Assembly (NCBI RefSeq): GCF_039521975.1 | Contig: NZ_BAAACZ010000011.1 | Span: 1 to 64,000, forward strand | Origin: Alkalibacillus silvisoli | GTDB taxonomy: Bacteria; Bacillota; Bacilli; Bacillales; Alkalibacillaceae | Length of the DNA stretch: 64,000 nucleotides | Reading direction: 5' to 3' | Part shown: positions 52,515 to 62,144 of the stretch, in pieces | Position numbering within the stretch: position 1 is the first letter of the stretch | Layout: every line of letters starts with the position of its first letter | The notes under the pieces: generated by a model | What the model saw: only the letters and a program-made list of their open reading frames with translations | Database searches by the model: none | What the model was told of the DNA's origin: nothing | Translations under genes and position numbers: made by a program

Positions 52515-53418
52515 ACAGCAATTTACAATTGATGAATCTTTCAAGAAAAAACGAATTGACCAAGTTTTAGCAAATATTAATGACGAGGCATCACGCAATC
52601 AAGTTCAATCATGGATTAAAGATGGCTATGTGAAGGTGAATGGTTCTATTGTCAAGAACAATTATAAATGTCAGCTTGGAGATCATTTATCTTGGGAAAT
52701 TCCAGAGCCAAAAGAAATGACGATTGAACCAGAAAATATTGCGTTAGACATTCGTTATGAAGATGAACATCTACTAGTTGTCAATAAACCAAAAGGAATG
52801 GTTGTGCACCCAGCACATGGTCATGAAAGTGGTACGCTTGTCCATGCCTTGTTATACCATTGTCATGATCTATCGGGAATCAATGGCGTCTACCGCCCAG
52901 GCATTGTCCATCGAATTGATAAAGATACAAGTGGGTTATTAGTTGTTGCTAAACATGATCAAGCTCACGAAAAATTGTCCGAACAATTATCGAATAAAGA
53001 AATAAAAAGACAATATGAAGCACTTGTCCATAAACCTATCTCTCATGAATTAGGCACGATTGATGCCCCAATTGGAAGAGATCCTAATGACCGTCAGAAA
53101 ATGGCGATTGTTAATGATGGAAAAGAAGCTGTTACACACTTTTCTGTTATTGAAAAGTATGAAAACTTCACACATGTGGTATGTGAGTTAGAAACAGGGA
53201 GAACGCACCAAATTCGCGTCCATTTTAAATATATCGAACACCCTTTAGTTGGTGATCCAAAGTATGGACCTAGAAAAACGTTAGATGTTCAAGGACAAGC
53301 TCTACATGCAAAAAAATTAGAATTCACTCATCCAATAACCAATGAATCGATTAGTGTTGCTGCTGAATCACCGCAAATCTTTAGAGATACGATTGAGAAA
53401 ATAAAATTAATGACTTGA
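52504..53418 (+). CDS. RluD-type 23S rRNA pseudouridine synthase (YlyB)
   Basis: This pseudouridine synthase of the RluA/RluD family has 304 residues. An N-terminal S4 domain (KKRIDQVLANINDEASRNQVQSWIKDGYVKVNG) precedes the catalytic domain with the active-site Asp in HRIDKDTSGLLVVAK near 139-153 and the ETGRTHQIRVH motif. The exact target uridine is not readable. It starts inside lspA, so the two are translated together. It ends just before the pyr promoter. Confidence 0.92.
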   Translation: MTNKQQFTIDESFKKKRIDQVLANINDEASRNQVQSWIKDGYVKVNGSIVKNNYKCQLGDHLSWEIPEPKEMTIEPENIALDIRYEDEHLLVVNKPKGMVVHPAHGHESGTLVHALLYHCHDLSGINGVYRPGIVHRIDKDTSGLLVVAKHDQAHEKLSEQLSNKEIKRQYEALVHKPISHELGTIDAPIGRDPNDRQKMAIVNDGKEAVTHFSVIEKYENFTHVVCELETGRTHQIRVHFKYIEHPLVGDPKYGPRKTLDVQGQALHAKKLEFTHPITNESISVAAESPQIFRDTIEKIKLMT

Positions 53419-53442
53419 CTTTTCTTAATTAGAAGATAGAAT
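53415..53442 (+). promoter_or_regulatory. SigA promoter of the pyr operon
   Basis: TTGACT at 53415-53420, overlapping the rluD stop codon, a 16-base spacer and TAGAAT at 53437-53442 precede the first PyrR attenuator. Confidence 0.6.
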
Positions 53443-53467
53443 ATATACTAAGGATTAATTAAATAAA

Positions 53468-53578
53468 ACCTTTAAAAATAGTCCAGAGAGGCTAACAAGG
53501 TAACGATGATAAAGTATGGGATTAGTATGTCTATCTATACCCTCTTTTGTTACCTTGTGTAGCAAAAGAGGGTTTTTT
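53468..53578 (+). promoter_or_regulatory. PyrR-dependent attenuator 1 (pyr leader)
   Basis: The PyrR binding loop GTCCAGAGAGGCT lies at 53481-53493, on a stem of ACCTT (53468-53472) and AAGGT (53497-53501). CAAGGTAAC (53496-53504) can pair perfectly with GTTACCTTG (53549-53557) as the antiterminator. The terminator is ACCCTCTTTTG (53539-53549) with CAAAAGAGGGT (53563-53573) and six T. UMP-bound PyrR stabilises the binding loop and so allows termination. Confidence 0.95.
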
Positions 53579-53603
53579 AATGTTTTTAGTAGGAGGGTTT
53601 GGT

Positions 53604-54143
53604 TTGCAAGAAAAAACACAATTATTAGATCAACCAGCCGTATCAAGAGCAGTAAAGCGAATATCTCATGAAATTATTGAACGAAATAAAGGAACGGATG
53701 ATTTAGTTCTAGTTGGAATAAAAACGAGAGGGATGCCTTTAGCAAGACGTATTCAAGCTGCTATTGAACAAATCGAAGGCGTAACAGTACCAACTGGCGA
53801 ACTTGATATTTCATTATATCGTGATGACTTATCCAACATGGATGAACATGATGAAGCTCATGTGAATCAATCTAAAATTGATCATGAATTAAATGGTCAA
53901 ACAGTTATTCTAGTCGATGATGTCCTTTTTACAGGGCGAACGGTCCGTGCGGCAATGGATGCGGTTATGGATATAGACCGTCCGAAGCAAATTCAACTAG
54001 CTGTACTAATTGACCGTGGTCATCGTGAATTACCAATTCGGGCTGACTATGTAGGTAAAAATATTCCTACCTCACTTCAAGAAGTCATTAAAGTTCAACT
54101 CAGTGAGGTTGATGATGATGAGCAAGTGAGTATTTACGAATAA
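53604..54143 (+). CDS. pyrR: Bifunctional pyr operon attenuation protein / uracil phosphoribosyltransferase PyrR
   Basis: PyrR senses UMP and binds pyr mRNA to cause attenuation; it also has weak uracil phosphoribosyltransferase activity. The 179-residue protein shows LVGIKTRGMPLARRI, TVPTGELDISLYRDDL and the PRPP-binding motif VILVDDVLFTGRT, then RGHRELPIRADYVGKNIPTS. The TTG at 53604 is chosen for the AGGAGGG at 53591-53597; upstream in-frame starts fall inside the leader terminator. Confidence 0.95.
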   Translation: MQEKTQLLDQPAVSRAVKRISHEIIERNKGTDDLVLVGIKTRGMPLARRIQAAIEQIEGVTVPTGELDISLYRDDLSNMDEHDEAHVNQSKIDHELNGQTVILVDDVLFTGRTVRAAMDAVMDIDRPKQIQLAVLIDRGHRELPIRADYVGKNIPTSLQEVIKVQLSEVDDDEQVSIYE

Positions 54144-54194
54144 ATAAATTTTAACAAGTTAATAATGTTCAAATTGATCGAACTGATCAATTTG

Positions 54195-54311
54195 GCATGG
54201 CCTTTAAAATAGTCCAGAGAGGCTAAGAAGGTCGTGAAGTAAGCGTACATTTGGGGAGTAGTATAGATGTGTACGTGTAACTCTTTGCGACCTTTCGCAA
54301 AGAGTTTTTTT
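54195..54311 (+). promoter_or_regulatory. PyrR-dependent attenuator 2 (pyrR-pyrP gap)
   Basis: A second binding loop GTCCAGAGAGGCT at 54212-54224 is carried on a GGCCTT/AAGGTC stem. AAGGTCG (54228-54234) can pair with CGACCTT (54288-54294) as antiterminator. The terminator is AACTCTTTGCG (54279-54289) with CGCAAAGAGTT (54296-54306) and a T run. This gives stepwise control of the genes after pyrR. Confidence 0.94.
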
Positions 54312-54341
54312 GTTTTAGTAATTAACAAAGGGGAGTTAAAC

Positions 54342-55682
54342 GTGAATAGAGAGAATAAAGTATTAGATATTCAAGAAGTCCCGAGCCTAAATAAATGGTT
54401 TTTACTAAGCTTACAACATTTATTTGCGATGTTTGGTGCGACGATTTTAGTTCCATACTTAATCGAAATGCCACCGAATGTTGCATTAGTTACTAGCGGT
54501 ATAGGAACATTAGCATACTTACTCATAACGCGCGGACAAATACCAGCTTATCTCGGTTCTAGTTTTGCATTTATAGCCCCGATCATAGCAGCCAGTGCAG
54601 CAGACGGACTACCTGGAGCAATGATGGGAGCTTTTATTGCAGGTATTGTGTATGGTGTTGTTGCACTCATGATTCAATTTAGCGGTGTGAATTGGTTACT
54701 TAAAATATTGCCTCCAGTCGTAGTTGGGCCAGTCATTATGGTCATAGGTTTAGGGTTAGCACCAACAGCAATTGATATGGCTATGTATGGCCAAAACGGC
54801 GAAGTGCAATTAACATACGTCTTTGTTGCGATTATAACATTACTGATTACCGTTATAGCTTCAGCATTTTTTAAAGGGTTTTGGAATGTGATTCCGATCT
54901 TACTTGGTATTGTAGGGGGTTATGTCACAGCGCTTTTTACAGGCATTGTTAATACAAATGGTTTAAATGAAAGTTGGGCAAATTTAACGAGCAGTAGTTC
55001 AGTTGGAGAATTTATTAGTGCATTGTTTGTAACACCCGACTTTATCATTCCATTCATAGACTATCAACCTCTTGATGTTTTAACATTATCGGTCGTGTTA
55101 ATTATGGTGCCTGTTGCTTTTGTAACGATAACAGAACATATCGGAGATCAGATGGTCTTATCAAAAGTGACGAACCGTAATTTTATTAAAAAGCCCGGTC
55201 TTCATAAATCGCTAATGGGTGATGGTGCGGCAACATTGATTGCCTCTGTCTTAGGTGGACCTCCGAATACGACTTATGGTGAGAATATCGGGGTGTTAGC
55301 CATTACGCGAGTGTTTAGTGTGTTTGTCATCGGAGGAGCTGCTTTGTTAGCGATTTTCTTCGGATTTGTGGATCTTATAGCTGTCTTAATTGAGTCAATT
55401 CCAGAAGCTGTTATGGGTGGCGTTTCGATTCTACTCTTTGGTGTTATTGCATCAAGCGGCATGCGGATGTTAATTGATAATCAAGTGGATTTAGGGGTGA
55501 AAAGAAATTTAATCATTTCTTCAGTTATTTTAGTCATTGGTATTGGAGGAGCAGTCATACCAGTGACCGATTCAATTGAAATCCCTGGACTAGCGCTTGC
55601 GACATTTGTTGGTGTCATGTTAAACCTGCTTTTACCAGGACGAGAGCATGCTTTAGGTAACGGCAATATGTTTGACAATTAA
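54342..55682 (+). CDS. pyrP: Uracil permease
   Basis: PyrP imports uracil with protons (NCS2 family). The 446-residue protein has about twelve helices and the family marks LQHLFAMFGATILVPYL near the start, YLGSSFAFIAPI, and the QxxEH-type substrate motif TEHIGDQMVLSKV with GGPPNTTYGENIGVLAITRV. The GTG at 54342 follows AAAGGGGAG; upstream frames lie in the attenuator. Only 23 bases separate it from pyrB. Confidence 0.93.
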   Translation: MNRENKVLDIQEVPSLNKWFLLSLQHLFAMFGATILVPYLIEMPPNVALVTSGIGTLAYLLITRGQIPAYLGSSFAFIAPIIAASAADGLPGAMMGAFIAGIVYGVVALMIQFSGVNWLLKILPPVVVGPVIMVIGLGLAPTAIDMAMYGQNGEVQLTYVFVAIITLLITVIASAFFKGFWNVIPILLGIVGGYVTALFTGIVNTNGLNESWANLTSSSSVGEFISALFVTPDFIIPFIDYQPLDVLTLSVVLIMVPVAFVTITEHIGDQMVLSKVTNRNFIKKPGLHKSLMGDGAATLIASVLGGPPNTTYGENIGVLAITRVFSVFVIGGAALLAIFFGFVDLIAVLIESIPEAVMGGVSILLFGVIASSGMRMLIDNQVDLGVKRNLIISSVILVIGIGGAVIPVTDSIEIPGLALATFVGVMLNLLLPGREHALGNGNMFDN

Positions 55683-55705
55683 ACAATTCATTTAAAGGAT
55701 GTGAA

Positions 55706-56620
55706 ATGATGAATCTATTAAAAATGGATGACCTAACAAATCATGAAATTAACGAATTGTTAAATCAAGCGCAATCTTTTAAAGAAGAAAAACAAAAGGT
55801 TAACTTGAATGGGTTAGTCGGAGCGCTTTTATTTTATGAACCATCTACGAGGACAAAATTAAGCTTTGAGATGGCTTGTCATAAATTAGGGATCAAACTG
55901 CTGTCTTTCTCTAAAGAAACCTCAAGTGTATCTAAAGGCGAATCATTATATGACACAGTAAAAACCATTGAAGCATTAGGGGCGGATTTTATTGTCATCC
56001 GTCACCCTGAAAAGCGGTATTTCGAACAATTAACAGACTTAAATATTCCGATCATCAATGGTGGTGATGGTACAGGAGAACATCCGACTCAATCGTTGCT
56101 AGATTTAATGACGATTAAAGAAAGTTTTAACCAATTTGATCAGTTACAAGTTGCGATTTGTGGTGATATAAAACATAGTCGCGTTGCAAAATCTAATGCC
56201 TATGCTTTAAGCCGATTAGGAGCTAATATTCGGTTAGTAGCTAAAGAAAAATGGCAAGATGAACAGTTGCCATTTCCCTATATAGACATGGATCAGGCCG
56301 CGTTAGATTCAGATGTATTAATGCTACTCCGCGTGCAAAAAGAGCGGCATGGTGGTGTCTCTTATGATCAACAATCTTATCTAGAACAATTTGGTCTTAC
56401 TATCAAAAGAGAACAAATGATGAAAGATAACAGTATTATTATGCATCCTGCTCCAGTCAACCGAGGAGTTGAAATAGATTCAAGTTTAGTTGAAAGTCCA
56501 CGGTCAAAGATATTTGAACAAATGAACAATGGTGTCTTTATACGCCAAGCCATTATAACCAATTGTTTGCAAAAAGGGGGAGCTTTTCATGAAAACAGTG
56601 ATTCAGAATGTCAAGTTTAA
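55706..56620 (+). CDS. pyrB: Aspartate carbamoyltransferase, catalytic chain
   Basis: PyrB condenses carbamoyl phosphate with aspartate, the committed step of pyrimidine synthesis. The 304-residue protein has the carbamoyl phosphate site FYEPSTRTKLSFE near 48-60, HPEKRYFEQL, GDGTGEHPTQSLLDL near 123-137 and the C-terminal MHPAPVNRGVEID. No regulatory chain (pyrI) is nearby, as usual in Bacillus. The end overlaps pyrC by 32 bases. ATG 55706 or the next codon is the start, behind AAAGGATG. Confidence 0.96.
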   Translation: MMNLLKMDDLTNHEINELLNQAQSFKEEKQKVNLNGLVGALLFYEPSTRTKLSFEMACHKLGIKLLSFSKETSSVSKGESLYDTVKTIEALGADFIVIRHPEKRYFEQLTDLNIPIINGGDGTGEHPTQSLLDLMTIKESFNQFDQLQVAICGDIKHSRVAKSNAYALSRLGANIRLVAKEKWQDEQLPFPYIDMDQAALDSDVLMLLRVQKERHGGVSYDQQSYLEQFGLTIKREQMMKDNSIIMHPAPVNRGVEIDSSLVESPRSKIFEQMNNGVFIRQAIITNCLQKGGAFHENSDSECQV

Positions 56621-57860
56621 AGAAGTTATGGTTAATGTATTAATTGAAAATGGTGTCATTAAAGGAATGAATCAAGACGAGTATTTAGAAGCTGATCACG
56701 TGATTGATGGTAAAGGCCAGCATTTATTTCCTGGTTTTGTAGATTTACATGTTCATTTTCGCGAGCCAGGTGGTGAAGCGAAAGAAACGATTTCTACCGG
56801 GTCTATGGCTGCCGCTCGAGGTGGATTTACAACTGTATGTGCAATGCCAAATACACGCCCAGTTCCAGATCATGAAGATAATTTAAAGTATGTAAATGAT
56901 TTGATTGAAAAGAATGCAAACGTCCGTGTATTACCTTATGCATCGATTACAAAGCGTCAATTAGGTCATGATTTAGTAGACTTTCAATCATTAAAACAAT
57001 TAGATGCTGTTGCGTTTACTGATGATGGTGTAGGTGTACAATCGGCAGGTAAAATGTATGAAGCTATGCAAGAAGCAGCAAAGCTAAATATGCCAGTCGT
57101 AGCCCATTGTGAAGATAACACCTTAATTTATAACGGTGTTATGCATGATGGAGATAAAAGTAATGAGATGAACCTTAAAGCTATCCCTTCTGTAAGTGAA
57201 TCAGTTCACATTGCACGTGACGTACTTTTAGCAGAAGCAACAGGCTGTCACTATCATGTTTGTCACGTCAGTACAAAAGAATCTGTTCGTGTCATTCGTG
57301 ATGCTAAAAAAGCTGGTATTAAAATATCAGCCGAAGTAACACCGCATCATTTACTTCTAAGTGAAAATGATATTCCTGAAGATGATGCGCGTTATAAAAT
57401 GAATCCCCCTCTAAGAAGTGAAGCAGACCGTCAAGCCTTAATTGAAGGGTTGATCGAAGGAACCATTGATTGTATTGCAACTGATCACGCACCACATACA
57501 AATGATGAAAAATCACAAGGGTTCTTAAAGTCACCTTTTGGTATTGTCGGGTTAGAAACAGCTTTCCCATTATTATATACCCATTTTGTAGAAAACAATT
57601 TAATAACGTTACAACAACTAATTGATTGGTTAACCATTAAGCCAGCCAAGCTATTTAACTTATCTTATGGAACATTACAAATTGGTAGCCCTGCTGATCT
57701 TGTTTTAATCGACTTTAACCAAGAAGAGAATATTGATGTAAACTCATTTTACTCAAAAGGTCATAATACACCTTTTGATGGATGGAAAGTTAAAGGAGTC
57801 CCAACTTTAACAATGGTTAATGGCAAGGTCGTCTGGGAAAAGGAGGAAGCACATGTCTAA
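56589..57860 (+). CDS. pyrC: Dihydroorotase
   Basis: PyrC cyclises carbamoyl-aspartate to dihydroorotate. The 423-residue type I enzyme has the zinc motif FPGFVDLHVHFREPGGEAKE near 48-67, the bridging region with VAHCEDNTLI near 175, HVCHVSTKES near 222 and IATDHAPHT near 297. AAAGGGGGAG precedes the ATG within pyrB. It overlaps pyrAA by 8 bases. Confidence 0.96.
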   Translation: MKTVIQNVKFKEVMVNVLIENGVIKGMNQDEYLEADHVIDGKGQHLFPGFVDLHVHFREPGGEAKETISTGSMAAARGGFTTVCAMPNTRPVPDHEDNLKYVNDLIEKNANVRVLPYASITKRQLGHDLVDFQSLKQLDAVAFTDDGVGVQSAGKMYEAMQEAAKLNMPVVAHCEDNTLIYNGVMHDGDKSNEMNLKAIPSVSESVHIARDVLLAEATGCHYHVCHVSTKESVRVIRDAKKAGIKISAEVTPHHLLLSENDIPEDDARYKMNPPLRSEADRQALIEGLIEGTIDCIATDHAPHTNDEKSQGFLKSPFGIVGLETAFPLLYTHFVENNLITLQQLIDWLTIKPAKLFNLSYGTLQIGSPADLVLIDFNQEENIDVNSFYSKGHNTPFDGWKVKGVPTLTMVNGKVVWEKEEAHV

Positions 57861-58977
57861 ACGATACTTATTACTAGAAGATGGAACAGTTTATGAGGGG
57901 ATGGCGTTTGGTGCTGAGGTGAATAGGTTTATCGGCGAAGTTGTCTTTCAAACAGGAATGACAGGATATCAAGAAACGTTATCAGACCCTTCATATTGTA
58001 ACCAAATGGTTGTGATGACCTATCCACTGATCGGGAATTACGGCATTAATCGTGATGATTTTGAAACGGTAAGACCAGCCTTACAAGCGTTAATTGTTAA
58101 AGAGGCAGCGAAGTTTCCTTCTAACTTTAGAAGTGAGATGTCTTTAGGTCAATATTTAAAGCAGAAAGGAATTCCTGGACTTGAAGGAATTGATACGAGA
58201 AGTTTAGTTAAAAAGATAAGACAAACAGGTACGATGAAAGGCGTATTAATTGACGATTTATCTAAATTAGATCAGTTAATTAGTGAAGTGAATCACGCAT
58301 CACTACAAACTGATCAAGTCAGTCAAGTATCAGCCGTAAAGCCTTACATTGTACCCGGTAGAGGTTCTCGTGTTGTATTAATCGATTACGGTATGAAACA
58401 TGGGATTTTACGTGAATTAACTGAGCGAGGCTGCCATGTTACAGTCGTCCCTTATGACATTACATCTGATGAGGTCATGCAATTACAACCTGATGGTGTC
58501 ATGCTCTCTAATGGACCAGGTGACCCGAAAGATGTTACAGAGGGGATTGACTTGGTAAAAGGACTGATTGGGCAAGTGCCAATCTTCGGCATATGCTTAG
58601 GCCATCAACTCATCGCTTTAGCTTGTGACGCTAATACAGAAAGGTTAAAGTTTGGACATCGCGGGGCGAACCATCCTGTAAAGTGTATAGAATCAGGTGA
58701 TGTGTGGATGACTTCACAAAACCACGGATATACGGTATCACGATCATCGATTGAACAAACGTTTTTAAAGGTCACTCATATAGCTATTAACGATGATTCA
58801 GTAGAAGGCTTAGAACATGAAAACCTACCTATATTTTCAGTACAGTTTCACCCTGAAAGCTCACCAGGTCCACATGATTCTAATCTACTGTTTGATCAAT
58901 TTATAGAGTTAATGAATAAGGAAAAATCAGGAGGGGTTCGATCATGCCAAAAAGAACAGACATTCGTAGGATCTTAG
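57853..58977 (+). CDS. pyrAA: Carbamoyl-phosphate synthase, pyrimidine-specific small chain
   Basis: This glutaminase subunit supplies ammonia to the large chain. The 374-residue protein has the CarA N-terminal domain (GTVYEGMAFG, FQTGMTGYQETLSDPSY) and a class I glutamine amidotransferase domain with the nucleophile Cys in FGICLGHQLIAL and the His-Glu pair in QFHPESSPGP. AAAAGGAGGAAG precedes ATG 57853; an upstream in-frame start at 57820 lies deep in pyrC. It overlaps pyrAB by 34 bases. Confidence 0.95.
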   Translation: MSKRYLLLEDGTVYEGMAFGAEVNRFIGEVVFQTGMTGYQETLSDPSYCNQMVVMTYPLIGNYGINRDDFETVRPALQALIVKEAAKFPSNFRSEMSLGQYLKQKGIPGLEGIDTRSLVKKIRQTGTMKGVLIDDLSKLDQLISEVNHASLQTDQVSQVSAVKPYIVPGRGSRVVLIDYGMKHGILRELTERGCHVTVVPYDITSDEVMQLQPDGVMLSNGPGDPKDVTEGIDLVKGLIGQVPIFGICLGHQLIALACDANTERLKFGHRGANHPVKCIESGDVWMTSQNHGYTVSRSSIEQTFLKVTHIAINDDSVEGLEHENLPIFSVQFHPESSPGPHDSNLLFDQFIELMNKEKSGGVRSCQKEQTFVGS

Positions 58978-61900
58978 TAATCGGATCGGGACCAATCATT
59001 ATTGGTCAAGCAGCTGAGTTTGATTATTCTGGAACTCAAGCATGCCAAGCTTTAAAAGAAGAAGGGTATGAAGTCATTTTAGCTAATTCAAATCCGGCTA
59101 CGATTATGACAGATGAAACGATTGCTGATGTTGTCTATATGGAGCCTTTAACACCAGAATTTTTAGCTAAAATTATTCGTAAAGAAAGACCAGATGCTTT
59201 ATTAGCTACATTAGGTGGTCAAACTGGCCTTAACTTAGCAATTGAGTTAGAAAAAAGAGGTGTATTAAACCAATACGAAGTTGAATTATTAGGGACGAAT
59301 TTAGAAGCTATTGAAAAAGCAGAAGATCGTGACCTGTTTCGAAAGCTCATGTTAGAACTAGATGAACCTATTCCTGAAAGTACTATTGTTAGTACAGTTG
59401 ATGAAGCTGTAACGTTTGCTAATAAAATTGGTTATCCGATTATTGTTAGACCAGCCTACACACTAGGAGGTACTGGTGGGGGTATGTGTGATGATGAACA
59501 ATCATTAATTAATACGGTTCAAAACGGACTATCCGTATCTCCAGCCAATCAGTGTCTTGTTGAACGAAACATCGCAGGGTTTAAAGAAATTGAATATGAA
59601 GTGATGAGAGACTCAAGTGATAATGCGATTGTCGTTTGTAATATGGAAAACTTTGATCCGGTTGGAGTCCATACGGGGGATTCGATCGTTGTTGCACCTT
59701 CTCAAACATTGAGTGATCGTGAATACCAAATGTTACGCGATGTATCCTTAAACATCATTCGCGCTTTGAATATTGAAGGTGGTTGTAATGTCCAGCTAGC
59801 AATAGATCCGAATAGCTTTCAGTACTATGTCATAGAAGTTAACCCACGCGTTAGTCGTTCATCTGCATTAGCATCTAAAGCAACAGGCTATCCAATTGCT
59901 AAACTAGCAGCAAAGATCGCAGTTGGACTTACATTAGATGAAATGAAAAACCCAGTAACAGGCCGTACCTACGCTCATTTTGAACCGGCATTGGACTATG
60001 TTGTTACGAAGATTCCGCGTTGGCCATTTGATAAATTCCAAGCAGCTAATAGAACGCTTGGGACACAAATGAAAGCAACAGGCGAGGTAATGGCTATTGG
60101 GCGTAACTTTGAAGAGTCATTACAAAAAGCTGTTCGTTCCTTAGAAATTGGCACATTTGAACTTTATTTACCGGATTTAAAACAAATCGGAACAACTGAA
60201 TTGCTGATGAGACTTCAAAAAGCAGATGATGAACGATTGTTTTTAATCGCTGAAGCCGTAAGAAGAGGGTATCAACTTGAAGAATTATTTAATATAACAC
60301 AAATAGATCGATGGTTCTTACACAAAATTATCGAACTGATTAGCTTTGAAAACCAATTAAAAGAAGAACAATGGAATATAGAAACGATGAAGCAAGCTAA
60401 GCGTTTAGGGTTTTCAGATCAAGCTTTAGCACGGTTGTGGCATACTGATGAAAAAGTAGTCTATGACTGGCGAGTCGAGCAGTCTATCGAACCTGTCTAC
60501 AAAATGGTTGACACTTGTGCTGCAGAGTTCGAATCAGAAACACCTTATTTTTACAGTACGTATGAACAAGAAACTGAATCACTAGCATCTAATCGTAAGA
60601 AAGTCTTAGTGTTAGGTTCAGGGCCAATTCGAATTGGGCAAGGAATAGAGTTTGATTATGCAACAGTTCATTCAGTGTTAGCTTTGAAAGAAGCAGGGTA
60701 TGAAGCCATTATCATTAATAACAACCCTGAGACGGTTTCAACTGATTTTCATATATCAGATAAACTTTATTTCGAACCTTTAACGATTGAAGATGTTATG
60801 CATGTGGTTAATTTAGAGCAACCTGAAGGCGTTATCGTACAATTCGGTGGTCAAACAGCAATTTCACTAATCGATCAACTAGTAGAACGCGGAGTTAACA
60901 TTTTAGGGACATCTAAAGCGTCGATCGACTGCGCTGAAGACCGGGATCGATTTGAACAAATGCTAGAGAAATTAAATATCGCCAGACCAAAAGCGAAAAT
61001 CGCAACAAGTAAAGAAGAGGCAATCGGTTTAGCTCGAGAAATTGGTTATCCAATTTTAGTAAGACCATCTTATGTGTTAGGTGGGCGAGCGATGGAGATT
61101 GTTTATGAGGAAAGTGATCTTAATCGATACATGGAAGAAGCAGTTAATGTCCACCCTAACCGTCCTGTTTTAATCGACCGTTATTTAGTCGGTCAAGAGT
61201 TAGAGGTAGATGCGATTAGTGACGGTGAAACAGTTGTGATCCCAGGCATGATGGAGCATATCGAGCGGGCTGGCGTTCACTCAGGTGACTCAATTGCTGT
61301 TTACCCAACGCAAAGTATTCCAGAATCAATTAAACAAACATGTAAAGAGATTACAACCGAGATTGCTAGAGAACTAAATATAAAAGGGTTAATTAATATT
61401 CAATTCGTTTATCATGAAGGGCAAGTTTATGTATTAGAAGTTAACCCAAGGTCGAGTAGAACAGTACCTTTTCTAAGTAAAGTAACAAGTGTAACGATGG
61501 CTAACTTAGCGACTCAAGTGATGCTAGGTAAAAAATTATCCGAATTAGGATTTACTACAGGGTTATTAGAAGAAGACACAGCTATATCTGTGAAGGTTCC
61601 TGTCTTTTCATTTGAGAAGTTAAGAAGCGTTGACATTACATTAGGTCCAGAAATGAAATCAACAGGAGAGGTCATTGGTCGTGATCATACATTAGAAAAG
61701 GCACTGTATAAAGGAATTATCGCATCAGGATTAAAAATTCCAACTGATGGTGCTGTGTTATTAACGGTTGCTGATGAGGACAAGGAAGAAATGGTTAACT
61801 TAGCAACTCGTTTTCACTCATTAGGTTTTCAACTATTAGCAACGGCAGGCTCAGCAAGTGCGATTCAACATGCTGGACTCCCTGTTGAAGAAGTGAACAA

Positions 61901-62144
61901 AATCGATGACAGTGAGCGTCACATTTTAAATGTCATTGAAGAAGGCCAGGTTCAATTAGTAATTAATACACTATCTCGTGGGAAGCAGACACACACCGAT
62001 GGGTTTAGAATTCGACGTGAAGCTGTTGAACATGGCATAGCTTGCTTAACTTCCTTAGATACAGCAGAAGCCATGTTAAGTGTCATAGAATCTATGAGTT
62101 TCTCTGCAAGCCCAATGCCTAAACAAGAGGTTGTGACAGTATGA
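58944..62144 (+). CDS. pyrAB: Carbamoyl-phosphate synthase, pyrimidine-specific large chain
   Basis: This chain makes carbamoyl phosphate from bicarbonate, ammonia and two ATP. The 1066-residue protein has two homologous ATP-grasp halves: IGSGPIIIGQAAEFDYSGTQA near 12 and LGSGPIRIGQGIEFDYATVHS near 554. Both halves keep the conserved loops (VRPAYTLGGTGGGM; VRPSYVLGGRAMEIV). An MGS-like allosteric domain is at the end (about 935-1050), where UMP and PRPP act in Bacillus. Its stop overlaps the pyrK start (ATGA). Confidence 0.97.
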   Translation: MPKRTDIRRILVIGSGPIIIGQAAEFDYSGTQACQALKEEGYEVILANSNPATIMTDETIADVVYMEPLTPEFLAKIIRKERPDALLATLGGQTGLNLAIELEKRGVLNQYEVELLGTNLEAIEKAEDRDLFRKLMLELDEPIPESTIVSTVDEAVTFANKIGYPIIVRPAYTLGGTGGGMCDDEQSLINTVQNGLSVSPANQCLVERNIAGFKEIEYEVMRDSSDNAIVVCNMENFDPVGVHTGDSIVVAPSQTLSDREYQMLRDVSLNIIRALNIEGGCNVQLAIDPNSFQYYVIEVNPRVSRSSALASKATGYPIAKLAAKIAVGLTLDEMKNPVTGRTYAHFEPALDYVVTKIPRWPFDKFQAANRTLGTQMKATGEVMAIGRNFEESLQKAVRSLEIGTFELYLPDLKQIGTTELLMRLQKADDERLFLIAEAVRRGYQLEELFNITQIDRWFLHKIIELISFENQLKEEQWNIETMKQAKRLGFSDQALARLWHTDEKVVYDWRVEQSIEPVYKMVDTCAAEFESETPYFYSTYEQETESLASNRKKVLVLGSGPIRIGQGIEFDYATVHSVLALKEAGYEAIIINNNPETVSTDFHISDKLYFEPLTIEDVMHVVNLEQPEGVIVQFGGQTAISLIDQLVERGVNILGTSKASIDCAEDRDRFEQMLEKLNIARPKAKIATSKEEAIGLAREIGYPILVRPSYVLGGRAMEIVYEESDLNRYMEEAVNVHPNRPVLIDRYLVGQELEVDAISDGETVVIPGMMEHIERAGVHSGDSIAVYPTQSIPESIKQTCKEITTEIARELNIKGLINIQFVYHEGQVYVLEVNPRSSRTVPFLSKVTSVTMANLATQVMLGKKLSELGFTTGLLEEDTAISVKVPVFSFEKLRSVDITLGPEMKSTGEVIGRDHTLEKALYKGIIASGLKIPTDGAVLLTVADEDKEEMVNLATRFHSLGFQLLATAGSASAIQHAGLPVEEVNKIDDSERHILNVIEEGQVQLVINTLSRGKQTHTDGFRIRREAVEHGIACLTSLDTAEAMLSVIESMSFSASPMPKQEVVTV

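Noticed and set aside
55274..55678. Two antisense open frames opposite pyrP
   Set aside because: They are shadows of a conserved permease gene, with no ribosome site.
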